Virus record (IMG/VR): IMGVR_UViG_3300020165_000007
Span: 186,001 to 250,000 of that record
DNA length: 64,000 nt
Reading direction: 5' to 3' (one strand)
Source: a virus
Shown here: piece after piece, positions 7,336 to 14,494 of the stretch
How the letters are laid out: every line of letters begins with the position of its first letter
How positions within the stretch are numbered: the stretch's first letter is position 1
Program-made: the position numbers and the translations under genes
Notes under the pieces: model-generated
What the model saw: the letters and a program-made list of their open reading frames with translations, nothing else
Databases searched by the model: none
Told to the model about the DNA's origin: nothing

Positions 7336-7980
7336 TCATAGAGGTGGTTTTGTCCCTGTTGGTTTTGGTACTGTACCTCCAATATGCGCAATCGAGTCTA
7401 AATAACGTAATGCTTTAGACAACTCTTCAACCCTATACTTTAAATCAGGAGGAGTCATACTCATTAGTTTTCCCTTTGAAGTTCCACTATTCCTAACTTC
7501 TTCTACAAAATCTGGTAGTCTAGATTTTTTAACACGGTTTATAAAATCTTTGAATTCAGTTTTACTTAAATACAACATGTCTTTTAACCATTTTAAGGGA
7601 AGATAGTCACCATCAATTTTTTGAGTTTGTATTAAATCACTTACGATATCAAAAGGTTCTTCGTATTGGTCTTCATATCCAGTACCTTTGACAGTACTAT
7701 TCCAAAAACCACCTATGTTATTCAATATACTACGATTTGTTTCATTAGTATTCATAACTTGATTCACCATTTCCTTATTACGAATATCAAGTAACTCTTC
7801 CCTAGTTTTATTTAAGATAGGTAAAACTTCAGATAATGATTGTTGAACAGTTTTCATTTTTGATAGTTGGTCTAATTGGTCACCCACTTTAAACTCATCA
7901 TTAGATTGTTCATCAATCAAACCATACATCTCTTGTATGTTTCTTTTTTCTTCTTCGGATAATAATATTTGTCGTCCCAT
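7336..7980 (-). CDS. tagged hypothetical protein
   Basis: 214 residues from the ATG at 7980 (MGRQILLSEEEKRNIQEMY, LIDEQ near residue 24). This start matches the tag in other genes and leaves a TATTTAT box 17 bases upstream. The body is helical and charged, with a Trp/Phe patch (NIGGFWNSTVKG) and a Pro-rich tail (VPKPTGTKPPL). No domain recognised. Candidate internal virion protein. Confidence 0.75.
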   Translation of the reverse strand: MGRQILLSEEEKRNIQEMYGLIDEQSNDEFKVGDQLDQLSKMKTVQQSLSEVLPILNKTREELLDIRNKEMVNQVMNTNETNRSILNNIGGFWNSTVKGTGYEDQYEEPFDIVSDLIQTQKIDGDYLPLKWLKDMLYLSKTEFKDFINRVKKSRLPDFVEEVRNSGTSKGKLMSMTPPDLKYRVEELSKALRYLDSIAHIGGTVPKPTGTKPPL

Positions 7981-7997
7981 AGTATTATTGTTTACCA

Positions 7998-8004
7998 ATA
8001 AATA
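7998..8004 (-). promoter_or_regulatory. putative phage promoter box TATTTAT
   Basis: Sense-strand TATTTAT, 17 bases before the ATG at 7980. Confidence 0.45.
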
Positions 8005-8005
8005 T

Positions 8006-8058
8006 CCAATTTTTCCAAAAAATTTTAATCAATAAAAAACCCCTCCGTATTGGAGAGG
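8006..8058. repeat. intergenic direct repeat, copy 2
   Basis: Near-identical to 7265-7316. Here the terminator arm also encodes the last residues of the metalloprotease gene. Confidence 0.75.
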
Positions 8059-8660
8059 GTCTTATTCCAACCTTCATACGCAATGGCTGTAGTACGTTCA
8101 AGTACTTCTGCAAAGTATTCTTCATTATCGTTAATTAAATCAACCATTACTGCCCTTTCATCTTCCCACCAATTATCAGTCTTTAAATTATTTCTCATCC
8201 ACTCGTTTTCAGACAGTGTTATTAAATAACGAGTTAAGTGTAATGATTCATGAGCCAAAATTCTGTTAATATATCCTGGTGATGATGCTCTTTGCACATT
8301 TATAAATTCAAATAGTTGGTCCCTATAAAAATTGGTTAAACCACCAATATATGCATCATCCATTTCCGTCCTTCCTTCAGATTCCATTTTGGTTATGTGT
8401 TCCTCAGCACCTTCTCTAGTTAGACCTGCAATTTCATTAGTACCAAAAGCATCAAAAATAGATAAACTACTATCCCCAAAAATTAAATGATAAGGTTGTA
8501 ATTTAATGTCCTTTTTATCTATAACATCAAATACACCAACGGTAACTAATTCATGTAGTAAAACACCTGTTTTTTTGGGTAAAGAAATGGACTTACTGAT
8601 AGATTTTTGTTCTCTATCTTCCAACTCTTCTTTTAATACTTTTCGGATTAATTCTTTCAT
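8025..8660 (-). CDS. tagged zinc-metalloprotease-like protein
   Basis: 211 residues from the ATG at 8660. The N-terminus (MKELIRKVLKEELEDRE) is one of four near-identical tags in the window. Around residues 137-170 an HESLH motif (HExxH zincin signature) is followed about 25 residues later by an acidic segment WWEDERA that could give the third zinc ligand. A TATTTAT box lies four bases before the ATG. The last residues are encoded by the terminator hairpin, so the natural C-terminus may have been extended by the duplication of that hairpin. I infer a packaged protease; the protease fold is moderately sure, the target is unknown. Confidence 0.75.
   Translation of the reverse strand: MKELIRKVLKEELEDREQKSISKSISLPKKTGVLLHELVTVGVFDVIDKKDIKLQPYHLIFGDSSLSIFDAFGTNEIAGLTREGAEEHITKMESEGRTEMDDAYIGGLTNFYRDQLFEFINVQRASSPGYINRILAHESLHLTRYLITLSENEWMRNNLKTDNWWEDERAVMVDLINDNEEYFAEVLERTTAIAYEGWNKTLSNTEGFFID
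8038..8060 (-). terminator. rho-independent terminator inside a gene end
   Basis: AACCCCTCC pairs with GGAGAGGG around GTATT; the stop codon of the metalloprotease gene lies just beyond the hairpin. Confidence 0.65.
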
Positions 8661-8664
8661 ACAA

Positions 8665-8671
8665 ATAAATA
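8665..8671 (-). promoter_or_regulatory. putative phage promoter box TATTTAT
   Basis: Sense-strand TATTTAT, four bases before the ATG at 8660 of the tagged metalloprotease gene. Confidence 0.45.
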
Positions 8672-8739
8672 CCAAATTTTCTCAAAAATTTTATAAACAA
8701 TTTTTTCAGGATTCCCATACAAATTTCATTTAGGCTATT

Positions 8740-8865
8740 GAACCCCCTTTTGACCCCCAAAACCCCCCAGGGGGAGGGGGGATACGGGACCCCATACAGG
8801 AGGGGGGGACCCCATAGGGGGGTATATAGGGGGGTTCTTAGGTAAACTCCATATGGGTCCCCCCT
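8740..8865. repeat. G-run/C-run cluster, possible structured nucleic acid
   Basis: Within A+T-rich DNA this 125-base stretch has C5-C6 runs followed by at least five G-runs of five to seven bases on the plus strand. GAACCCCC at 8740 can pair with GGGGGGTTC near 8829-8837, and the G-runs could also form quadruplexes. No plausible gene covers it. Confidence 0.7.
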
Positions 8866-8911
8866 TAGTGTATGTTTTTCTATGGGAGTCATGTCAGGAC
8901 AACTACATATA

Positions 8912-8919
8912 CAAATATA
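8912..8919 (-). promoter_or_regulatory. host-type promoter element TAnnTTTG
   Basis: TATATTTG on the minus strand, pointing into the G/C-run cluster. A transcript from here would carry the C-rich/G-rich hairpin region. Confidence 0.4.
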
Positions 8920-8999
8920 ATAGGGGGAAGTTATGAACAGACAATATGTCAGGTGTTAATAACTATAGGGGGAATTGTTTGGTATTGTCAAATATTATT

Positions 9000-9040
9000 C
9001 GTATCTTTATGTTGACGCTCTGGAGTTTGGTAGGGGGAAA
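9000..9040 (+). repeat. 41-base promoter-like repeat, copy 1
   Basis: Aligns without gaps to 9150-9190, exactly 150 bases downstream: a TATCTTTA element, then TTGACGCT, then TAGGGGGAAA. The host-type -7 element is degenerate in this copy. Confidence 0.65.
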
Positions 9041-9149
9041 GTATAAGGCAGGTTGGAGTATACTCGGTCCCCCTCGAACTTGTGATGGTTACACCACGAA
9101 GTTACAACAATCTTTTTTAATACACAACTTGTTTCTTAATTATTTTTGC

Positions 9150-9190
9150 CGTATATTTGTATTGACGCTTCAGATTTAGATAGGGGGAAA
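9150..9190 (+). repeat. 41-base promoter-like repeat, copy 2
   Basis: Contains a perfect host-type TATATTTG at 9152-9159, TTGACGCT and TAGGGGGAAA in the same spacing as copy 1. It lies about 70 bases upstream of the plus-strand gene at 9260. Other TAGGGGGAA boxes are at 8921, 8966 and 9702. Confidence 0.65.
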
Positions 9191-9236
9191 AATAAAGCAT
9201 CAACCTAAGTTACGGCGAATTAAACTAATATCCAAA

Positions 9237-9243
9237 TATTTAT
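9237..9243 (+). promoter_or_regulatory. putative phage promoter box TATTTAT
   Basis: TATTTAT 16 bases before the ATG at 9260. Confidence 0.45.
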
Positions 9244-9259
9244 TGTTAAATTATTCTAT

Positions 9260-9649
9260 ATGGAACAAGATTATTTCAAGACTCTCCCCTCAGGTTACCT
9301 TGAGTATATTGATAAGTTGATGAACAACTTGGTTGTGGGTAATCACATGAGAGCTAATTGGAGTACTGAATGGGAAATACGTTTGGATGATAAGAATGGT
9401 AATCCCGTATTTTCTATCTACGGTGATGTAGGTAGTGACTCCCCCATATATAGAATCATTTATTCCCCTCCAGCTTTCTTATTTAATATGGTTCCCATGG
9501 GGGGTGAAGGTCATCAGTTAGAATTCATGACTCAACTATATGAGAAGTATAATATTGAAGAGTTTGTTAATAACTTCTTTGAAAAGAGGAATGAAGATAT
9601 AGATATCATTGGTCACCATAGGGGGTTTGTCAAGAGGTCCGTCTTTTAA
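9260..9649 (+). CDS. hypothetical protein, paralogue A
   Basis: 129 residues. It shares with the protein at 10455-10856 an LPSGYLEYIDK-like start, an FLFNMVPM core and a conserved Arg-x-x-Asp-Ile-Asp near the end, so the two are diverged paralogues on opposite strands. It is rich in aromatic residues and looks like a small mixed alpha/beta protein. No known domain. It is flanked on both sides by non-coding DNA with repeated G-rich boxes. Confidence 0.7.
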   Translation: MEQDYFKTLPSGYLEYIDKLMNNLVVGNHMRANWSTEWEIRLDDKNGNPVFSIYGDVGSDSPIYRIIYSPPAFLFNMVPMGGEGHQLEFMTQLYEKYNIEEFVNNFFEKRNEDIDIIGHHRGFVKRSVF

Positions 9650-10060
9650 TAGGGTTTTATTTTATAACTTGTTCATAACTAATTCCTCCTGTTGATATCA
9701 TTAGGGGGAATTGTTGATAACTTTTTATGTCATTTTATTTGGTTTTGTCAAAATGTCATGTGGACTTTGCTCACAGCACAATCCCTTTGGAGGGTTTTGT
9801 ATTAGTATCCCCCCTCATATTTTCCAGCTAATAATAAATAAATCGATGATTTCATCGGCAGAATCCCCGATTTTCTTTAGTTCCCCCTTTTCTAAATGTC
9901 CATTCTGAGTGTATTAAAAGGGGTATATAATTTCCAGATAAAAAGGTGCATTATAAAGGGGGTGTGGGTGAGACGAAGTCCTATAATCCCCTCCAACGTT
10001 TCCCTATCCCCAATTCCTTTAGAAACCTGACAAAATGTCCATGTAAATAGACTTTCTTAA

Positions 10061-10090
10061 GTGGTAAAATGTGGTAGAAAGTGGTGTAAA
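10061..10090 (+). promoter_or_regulatory. three GTGGT repeats in exact 10-base register (MraZ-box-like)
   Basis: GTGGT starts at 10061, 10071 and 10081, each followed by an A-rich spacer. Bacterial MraZ, the regulator of division and cell-wall genes, binds short direct repeats of this kind with a 10-base period. No MraZ gene is seen here; a host MraZ site is an inference. Confidence 0.45.
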
Positions 10091-10403
10091 AATCCGAAGG
10101 ATTATGTATTACTTATGAATACATTTTCGTATATGGTTTTCCTTTTATAAAACCTCTTAGTAAGTATGTCTTTAAAGTCTCTGAGGGGGAAGACTTCTTC
10201 GGTTATTATGGGGGGAATGTAACTATGAACGAAACATAACGACCCGTGTAACGGGGAGTGGTTCACGAAGTGAAATGTATAGTGAGTAGTTACATTTACT
10301 CCATAATAATATCATTCTATATAAGTTATAGAAAAGTTTTATTGGTATCATCACACTAATTCTAATAGTTATTAGTTTCTTGGTATCTTAGAATCGTCCA
10401 CGT

Positions 10404-10429
10404 AGTGGCTAGTTGTAATCCCCTACCCC
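10404..10429 (+). repeat. GTGGCT...CCCCTACCCC box, copy 1
   Basis: One of three intergenic copies of a 25-26-base unit, GTGGCTRGTT, a short A/T stretch, then CCCCTACCCC and a T-run. Others are at 11810-11835 and 13019-13044. Confidence 0.65.
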
Positions 10430-10454
10430 TTTTGTTTTTATTAGTGAGTCTAAG

Positions 10455-10856
10455 TTAATAGTTAAGGGCTGCCCTTACTACAGGAGTCTTAAATGGTAGG
10501 TCTATATCTGCGTTCTGTCTTTCGTAGACATCATCAATAGGTTTCATAAAATGTTTTAAGAATATCTGTGTAGTAAAGACTGTTTGTTGTTCCTTACTCA
10601 TGGGTACCATATGGAATAGAAATATTTTGGAACCGTAGAATACAAAATACGTTTCTTGACTAACATTTCCCTGAACACCGAAGACCAAATCATTACCATG
10701 GACTATTTGACAATCAAAAGAATCATCCCATGTGGGTATCTCATTAACCTTTACCTCACATTCACTAACCATTTTATCTATATATTCTAAATAAGATGGT
10801 GGGAGAACAGTTAATGGTTCAAAATCATACTCACTTCTACCTAACCAATTACCCAT
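10455..10856 (-). CDS. hypothetical protein, paralogue B
   Basis: 133 residues, with LPPSYLEYIDK near the N-terminus, FLFHMVPM in the core and a RQNADIDL motif towards the C-terminus, all shared with the plus-strand gene at 9260. It has a longer N-terminal lead (MGNWLGRSEYDF). The pair flanks about 800 bases of non-coding DNA. No known function. Confidence 0.7.
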   Translation of the reverse strand: MGNWLGRSEYDFEPLTVLPPSYLEYIDKMVSECEVKVNEIPTWDDSFDCQIVHGNDLVFGVQGNVSQETYFVFYGSKIFLFHMVPMSKEQQTVFTTQIFLKHFMKPIDDVYERQNADIDLPFKTPVVRAALNY

Positions 10857-10966
10857 AGTTTAATTTATTTAATAATAAGTATTTGGTATCCCCTAATTAT
10901 TTTAGTTAGTCCCCATTTTATGACATATATCAGCTATAAATTATGACTGATGTATTCTTTCACCGA

Positions 10967-10973
10967 TATTTAT
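10967..10973 (+). promoter_or_regulatory. putative phage promoter box TATTTAT
   Basis: TATTTAT four bases before the ATG at 10978. Confidence 0.4.
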
Positions 10974-10977
10974 TAGT

Positions 10978-11148
10978 ATGAGTGATTTATTATTTTATGT
11001 GTTGGTTTCTTTGGGTATTATAATATCCCTTGTATTGGTAATTAAGTTAACAATGAATCTTTTATTTAAAGTGGAGTATTACCACGATTGGAAAGATAGA
11101 GACGAGAATATGGAACCTAAGATTAAGAAACGTTACGTAAAACGTTAA
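10978..11148 (+). CDS. small single-pass membrane protein
   Basis: 56 residues: a transmembrane helix at about 5-30 then a charged tail (VEYYHDWKDRDEN, basic end KKRYVKR). The layout resembles the 56-residue protein at 12846-13016, which also has (D/V)EYY(K/H)D just after its helix. Its end overlaps the converging gene by four bases. Confidence 0.65.
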   Translation: MSDLLFYVLVSLGIIISLVLVIKLTMNLLFKVEYYHDWKDRDENMEPKIKKRYVKR

Positions 11149-11789
11149 TTCCCCTGCTTCTTACACAGTTTGTTATCTATTACTACTGTGTTTTCGGTAA
11201 TATTGTATTTGGATAGTATTTCGAATACAACCCTTTCCATATCTTCTCTTGGTATCTCTAAATCACTACAAAGAGAACTATTTGATTCTATATACACTGT
11301 AAGTTTCCCCTCTGATTCCCATGCTACGGGATATATTCCGAAATTATATAAACCGTAAAAGTAATCTGATGTCATATCTAAGTTATATTCAGATATAATC
11401 TTTTGTACAATCTCTTCTGTTATTGATTGGAACTTTACACTCATCTCCGTCCATTTCTTTCCGTCTATAGAATCCCAGTCATAGTATGTTTCGATAATTA
11501 AGTTTGGTGCCCCTAAGTATTTTTTGATATCTTCTATATTGGCCGATTTCCATATTGTATCTACATACTGTGGGTCAAAATTTGGTGATAATGGATTTAG
11601 TTTATCTAAGTCAGGTTTGATTTCTATTGTTACGAGTGTGGCTCGCTTATTTTCTCTCCCCGAAAAGTACGCGTTATTGTGACCTAAGTATGCTTCGTAA
11701 TCTAAAATCCCTTTCGCATATAATGTACCGAACAGTTTCTTTACTGTTTCGAATAGTTGTACTTCCTCTTTAGAATATCCTATTTCCAT
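11145..11789 (-). CDS. hypothetical protein
   Basis: 214 residues, acidic, mixed alpha/beta in appearance, with a Trp/Tyr-rich centre (IETYYDWDSIDGKKWTEM) and a Cys near each end. No recognised motif, signal or membrane helix. A TATTTAT box lies about 60 bases upstream near 11855, beyond the CCCCTACCCC box at 11810-11835. Confidence 0.65.
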   Translation of the reverse strand: MEIGYSKEEVQLFETVKKLFGTLYAKGILDYEAYLGHNNAYFSGRENKRATLVTIEIKPDLDKLNPLSPNFDPQYVDTIWKSANIEDIKKYLGAPNLIIETYYDWDSIDGKKWTEMSVKFQSITEEIVQKIISEYNLDMTSDYFYGLYNFGIYPVAWESEGKLTVYIESNSSLCSDLEIPREDMERVVFEILSKYNITENTVVIDNKLCKKQGN

Positions 11790-11809
11790 TGATTAATATC
11801 TTTCATTGT

Positions 11810-11835
11810 GTGGCTGGTTTAAAATCCCCTACCCC
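11810..11835 (+). repeat. GTGGCT...CCCCTACCCC box, copy 2
   Basis: Same unit as at 10404 and 13019, followed by a run of seven T residues; it lies between divergent genes. Confidence 0.65.
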
Positions 11836-11906
11836 TTTTTTTAATAATCCTAATTATAAATATACTTTTATTTGATTATCTTTAACTTATCATTATATTA
11901 GTTAAT

Positions 11907-12482
11907 ATGATTTTTACTGAGTTATCACACGCACATATCACCTTTGTAATAGGTTTACCAGGTAGTGGTAAAAGTTACCTATTAAATTACCTAAAAGAAA
12001 ACCCTTTTATCGAACCTGTCGTTTATGATGATTGGTTAATAGTATACGAAAATGATTGTGGTAATGAAAATTTTAATTGTGACAGTAGATATCCTGAATT
12101 AATAGAAAACTTGAATAATAAGATACCTTGTATTATTTCTTCTATTAAGTTTTTGGAGCCTGAATTTTTAAATAGTTCCATAACCACATTAATTGAAGAA
12201 ATTAATGATTTAAAAATAGAATATTTATACTTTGATAATGACATAGAATCATGTAAGTTTAATGTGAAATGTAGAGATATTGAGTTGGGTGGTTATTGGA
12301 AACCTAATAATGAAGGAATTTTATGGTATTATGGTACTATATATAATAATAAACCTTTATATCTATCTGAGTTATCTAATATTGAGAATCTGTCATCCAC
12401 TTATGAAATTCCTACAAAATATACTCCGATAAAGATTGAACGTAATAAGAATATAACGAAATTACCTTTTGGATATGAATAA
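11907..12482 (+). CDS. P-loop kinase-like protein
   Basis: 191 residues. A Walker A motif GLPGSGKSY is at about residues 15-23, followed by a hydrophobic beta strand and a YDDWL acidic segment that may be a Walker B-like site. This fits small phage nucleoside, nucleotide or polynucleotide kinases, but no substrate motif is recognised. The stop overlaps the start of the next gene by eight bases, so the two are co-translated. Confidence 0.7.
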   Translation: MIFTELSHAHITFVIGLPGSGKSYLLNYLKENPFIEPVVYDDWLIVYENDCGNENFNCDSRYPELIENLNNKIPCIISSIKFLEPEFLNSSITTLIEEINDLKIEYLYFDNDIESCKFNVKCRDIELGGYWKPNNEGILWYYGTIYNNKPLYLSELSNIENLSSTYEIPTKYTPIKIERNKNITKLPFGYE

Positions 12483-12846
12483 AATAAAATCTCTAACTTT
12501 ATTAACTTTTCTTTTAATTTGTAATCTATCTTATTCCCAATATTGGTTGGATAGTTTAGATATAAAACCTATTTATGTCCCTAACGCGATTACCTTAGAT
12601 AATGATAACATTAATGATGGGTGGAGAGCTGAAAGTTGTGTAGAGTGGGATGATTATGAGGTTATGATATTTAACTGTTGGGGTGAATGTATTTGGTATA
12701 GTAAAGATATAGAGGAGTGGTGGATTGGTGATAAGGTTAAGAGTGGTACCCACTTTTCAAAAGACGGGTTATATACATATAAAATACAGGCTCGTAAAGG
12801 TTTTGAAACCACGGTTAAGGAAGGAGTAATTTATGTAATAAGATAA
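12475..12846 (+). CDS. secreted protein made almost only of a T9SS type-B-like sorting domain
   Basis: 123 residues from the ATG at 12475. A signal peptide (about 1-18, ending SYSQ) leads straight into a CHU_C/gliding-motility C-terminal-like domain: YVPNAITLDNDNINDGW (family PNAFxPxxDGxND), YEVMIFNCWGECIWYS (family IFNRWGxxIF), then GLYTYKI and a closing GVIYVIR. In Bacteroidota this domain normally ends a much larger secreted protein and routes it through the type IX secretion system. Here almost nothing precedes it. The canonical Arg of FNRWG is Cys, and the first Gly of the DG pair is changed. Possible decoy, adhesin fragment or virion part. Confidence 0.8.
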   Translation: MNKIKSLTLLTFLLICNLSYSQYWLDSLDIKPIYVPNAITLDNDNINDGWRAESCVEWDDYEVMIFNCWGECIWYSKDIEEWWIGDKVKSGTHFSKDGLYTYKIQARKGFETTVKEGVIYVIR

Positions 12847-13016
12847 TGGATTTATACGAAACAATACAAGACTCATTTACATTATCTTTAATAGTATGTT
12901 CCTCTTCGATTTCACTAGCAGCAGTTGTCTTATTAATGGTGTGGTTATTTGTTAGAAATAAAGATGAATATTACAAAGACGGTGTAAAAGTAGAGTTATT
13001 TGAGGATTCTCATTAA
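12846..13016 (+). CDS. small single-pass membrane protein
   Basis: 56 residues. The ATG overlaps the TAA of the sorting-domain gene (TAATG). A transmembrane helix spans about residues 13-35, followed by RNKDEYYKDGVKVE. It resembles the 56-residue protein at 10978 in size and layout. Third gene of the apparent operon with the P-loop kinase and sorting-domain protein. Confidence 0.65.
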   Translation: MDLYETIQDSFTLSLIVCSSSISLAAVVLLMVWLFVRNKDEYYKDGVKVELFEDSH

Positions 13017-13018
13017 TC

Positions 13019-13044
13019 GTGGCTGGTTCAAATTCCCCTACCCC
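13019..13044 (+). repeat. GTGGCT...CCCCTACCCC box, copy 3
   Basis: Third copy of the unit, followed by a T-run and then the TATTTAT box of the gene at 13075. Confidence 0.65.
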
Positions 13045-13062
13045 CTTTTTTTACTTCTTTAA

Positions 13063-13069
13063 TATTTAT
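13063..13069 (+). promoter_or_regulatory. putative phage promoter box TATTTAT
   Basis: TATTTAT five bases before the ATG at 13075. Confidence 0.4.
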
Positions 13070-13074
13070 CACTA

Positions 13075-13701
13075 ATGGAAGATAATCTATCAGAGAAGTA
13101 TAACGAGTCACAAAGGATTAAACTGTTGTTTGACGGTTTGTTCTTTAACAAGATGGGATTGCCTTGTGATGTAGTGTATCTACCATCCATTTTTCAACAT
13201 TTGGTTGTTGTAAATATTGATTTATCTAAGATGTATCCATCTCTTGGTGGGAACCCTGATACGATTGAAGAACTCAAGAAAGGTAGGTTTCATAGGGACT
13301 TAACTAATTCTTTGAGATATATTGATGTTCTACCTATGGATGTTTATCCATATCCTGTGTTCTCTCTCGATAAAAAAGGTTTTGATGATTTGGATAATAT
13401 TAGAGATGGTGTGTTGAAATCTTATGAAGAAGTGAAAGATGAGATTGGTCATTGTCTAACTGAGGTCGATGTTGAATGGGTTCCTGATTTGGATACTATT
13501 TTAGGTAGGGACACAGTGGATGCAATCGATGAGTATATACTTAGTTTAGATGATGATATATCATTAGCCTTCAAACCATATTTATATTTCATGTATGGTC
13601 AGGGTAAGTGTGATGATATGAGTTTACCGTCAGCATATAAAGTATTTGACGATATCAACCCTGATATAAAATACATGAGACCTGAAAGAATTAAGAAATG
13701 A
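13075..13701 (+). CDS. hypothetical protein
   Basis: 208 residues, acidic, with a Tyr/Pro-rich middle (PMDVYPYPVFSL) and several Asp clusters. No signal, membrane helix or catalytic motif is seen. It is coupled by ATGA to the tagged gene behind it, so it probably belongs to the same late transcript. Confidence 0.65.
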   Translation: MEDNLSEKYNESQRIKLLFDGLFFNKMGLPCDVVYLPSIFQHLVVVNIDLSKMYPSLGGNPDTIEELKKGRFHRDLTNSLRYIDVLPMDVYPYPVFSLDKKGFDDLDNIRDGVLKSYEEVKDEIGHCLTEVDVEWVPDLDTILGRDTVDAIDEYILSLDDDISLAFKPYLYFMYGQGKCDDMSLPSAYKVFDDINPDIKYMRPERIKK

Positions 13702-14183
13702 GAGATTTAATTAAGAAAGTGTTAAGAGAAGAGTCCGAGTCTATGGACCTGATGCATTTTTGGAGTAACTCACCTAAGGTTACTGATGCAGATAACACAG
13801 AACAAATGGATGATTTCATGTGGCACATCATCAACTATGTGAATTTTCCATCTGACGGTAACTACAGAAGAATTAAAACTTTTATCAAATCTTTAATTAG
13901 GTATGGTTTGATAGATGTTGAATTCTATACCAACATGTATAGATGGTTGAATCGTAAGTTAAGGGAGATATCAACAATTGAAGAAGAATTTCAACTATCT
14001 TTGGATTATGTAGGTGGTGACGACTCATATAACGATTGGAAATGGTATGTTCTGTCTTTTGGTAAAGGTAATTTTGAAAGATTAAAGGAAGGTTATGATG
14101 ATAATATTACATTTGTTGAGTCACTAAACCCTGTAGAATCATTTCAGTATGCATGGCCTCATCCATATGATTTTAGAGACTGA
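13698..14183 (+). CDS. tagged hypothetical protein
   Basis: 161 residues. The N-terminus (MRDLIKKVLREESES) is the fourth member of the MKELIRKxL(R/K)E tag family in this window. The rest is rich in Trp, Tyr and Asp and looks helical; no domain is recognised. The start overlaps the previous stop as ATGA. Candidate packaged protein by tag. Confidence 0.75.
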   Translation: MRDLIKKVLREESESMDLMHFWSNSPKVTDADNTEQMDDFMWHIINYVNFPSDGNYRRIKTFIKSLIRYGLIDVEFYTNMYRWLNRKLREISTIEEEFQLSLDYVGGDDSYNDWKWYVLSFGKGNFERLKEGYDDNITFVESLNPVESFQYAWPHPYDFRD

Positions 14184-14339
14184 TTAATTATCCGAAGTTA
14201 TTCTAAAAGTACATGCAGGTCTACCATTAATTAACGGCATTCCGTGTTCATCATAAGTAATCGTCTTTACCTTTGTCTTCTTATTCTTAAATCTCCCTGT
14301 TAGTATTGTATCACCAACCTTTATGTCTAACTTAATCAT
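14184..14339 (-). CDS. small hypothetical protein
   Basis: 51 residues (starts MIKLDIKVGDTILTGRFKNKK). The VGDTILTGRF and RPACTFRI segments suggest a small beta-barrel such as an SH3-like fold, which is only an impression. The start is coupled to the upstream gene by ATGA. Confidence 0.6.
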   Translation of the reverse strand: MIKLDIKVGDTILTGRFKNKKTKVKTITYDEHGMPLINGRPACTFRITSDN

Positions 14340-14494
14340 TTGGACATGGTTGGTCGTGGTATTGAGTTTAACAGTTCTTCCCTATCTTTTATCCATTCAC
14401 TAACAAAGTTAGGATTATTCACATAAGTTTTCCATATGTAAAAGTCTTTTAAGTCTTTGAGTAGTAACCCTACATCTATAATATTTTCGTCCAT
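14336..14494 (-). CDS. small hypothetical protein
   Basis: 52 residues (starts MDENIIDVGLLLKDL, ends RPTMSK), mostly helical with Trp and Tyr near the middle. The TGA stop overlaps the ATG of the next gene. No family recognised. Confidence 0.6.
   Translation of the reverse strand: MDENIIDVGLLLKDLKDFYIWKTYVNNPNFVSEWIKDREELLNSIPRPTMSK

Larger units (their letters stand above)
9650..10454. other. 805-base region without a convincing gene
   Basis: Contains a TAGGGGGAA box (9702), a GTGGT triplet in 10-base register (10061-10090), a small CACGAAGTG hairpin near 10263, a CCACGTAGTGG hairpin near 10398 and a CCCCTACCCC box (10420-10429). The longest frame (9711-9908) shows no gene-like composition. 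It could hold small RNAs or a regulatory or replication region. Confidence 0.5.

Noticed and set aside
8614-8892. A 92-codon Pro/Gly-rich frame on the minus strand
   Set aside because: Its odd composition comes from translating C- and G-runs, and it covers the start and promoter box of the tagged metalloprotease gene.
9711-9908. A 65-codon plus-strand frame in the non-coding block
   Set aside because: No promoter box, no plausible start signal and gene-unlike composition; it overlaps the repeat-rich region.
10404-13044. GGTTCAAATCCCC-like strings as remnants of tRNA 3' ends
   Set aside because: The flanking arms do not form a T-stem, and no acceptor, D or anticodon arm is found upstream in any of the three copies.
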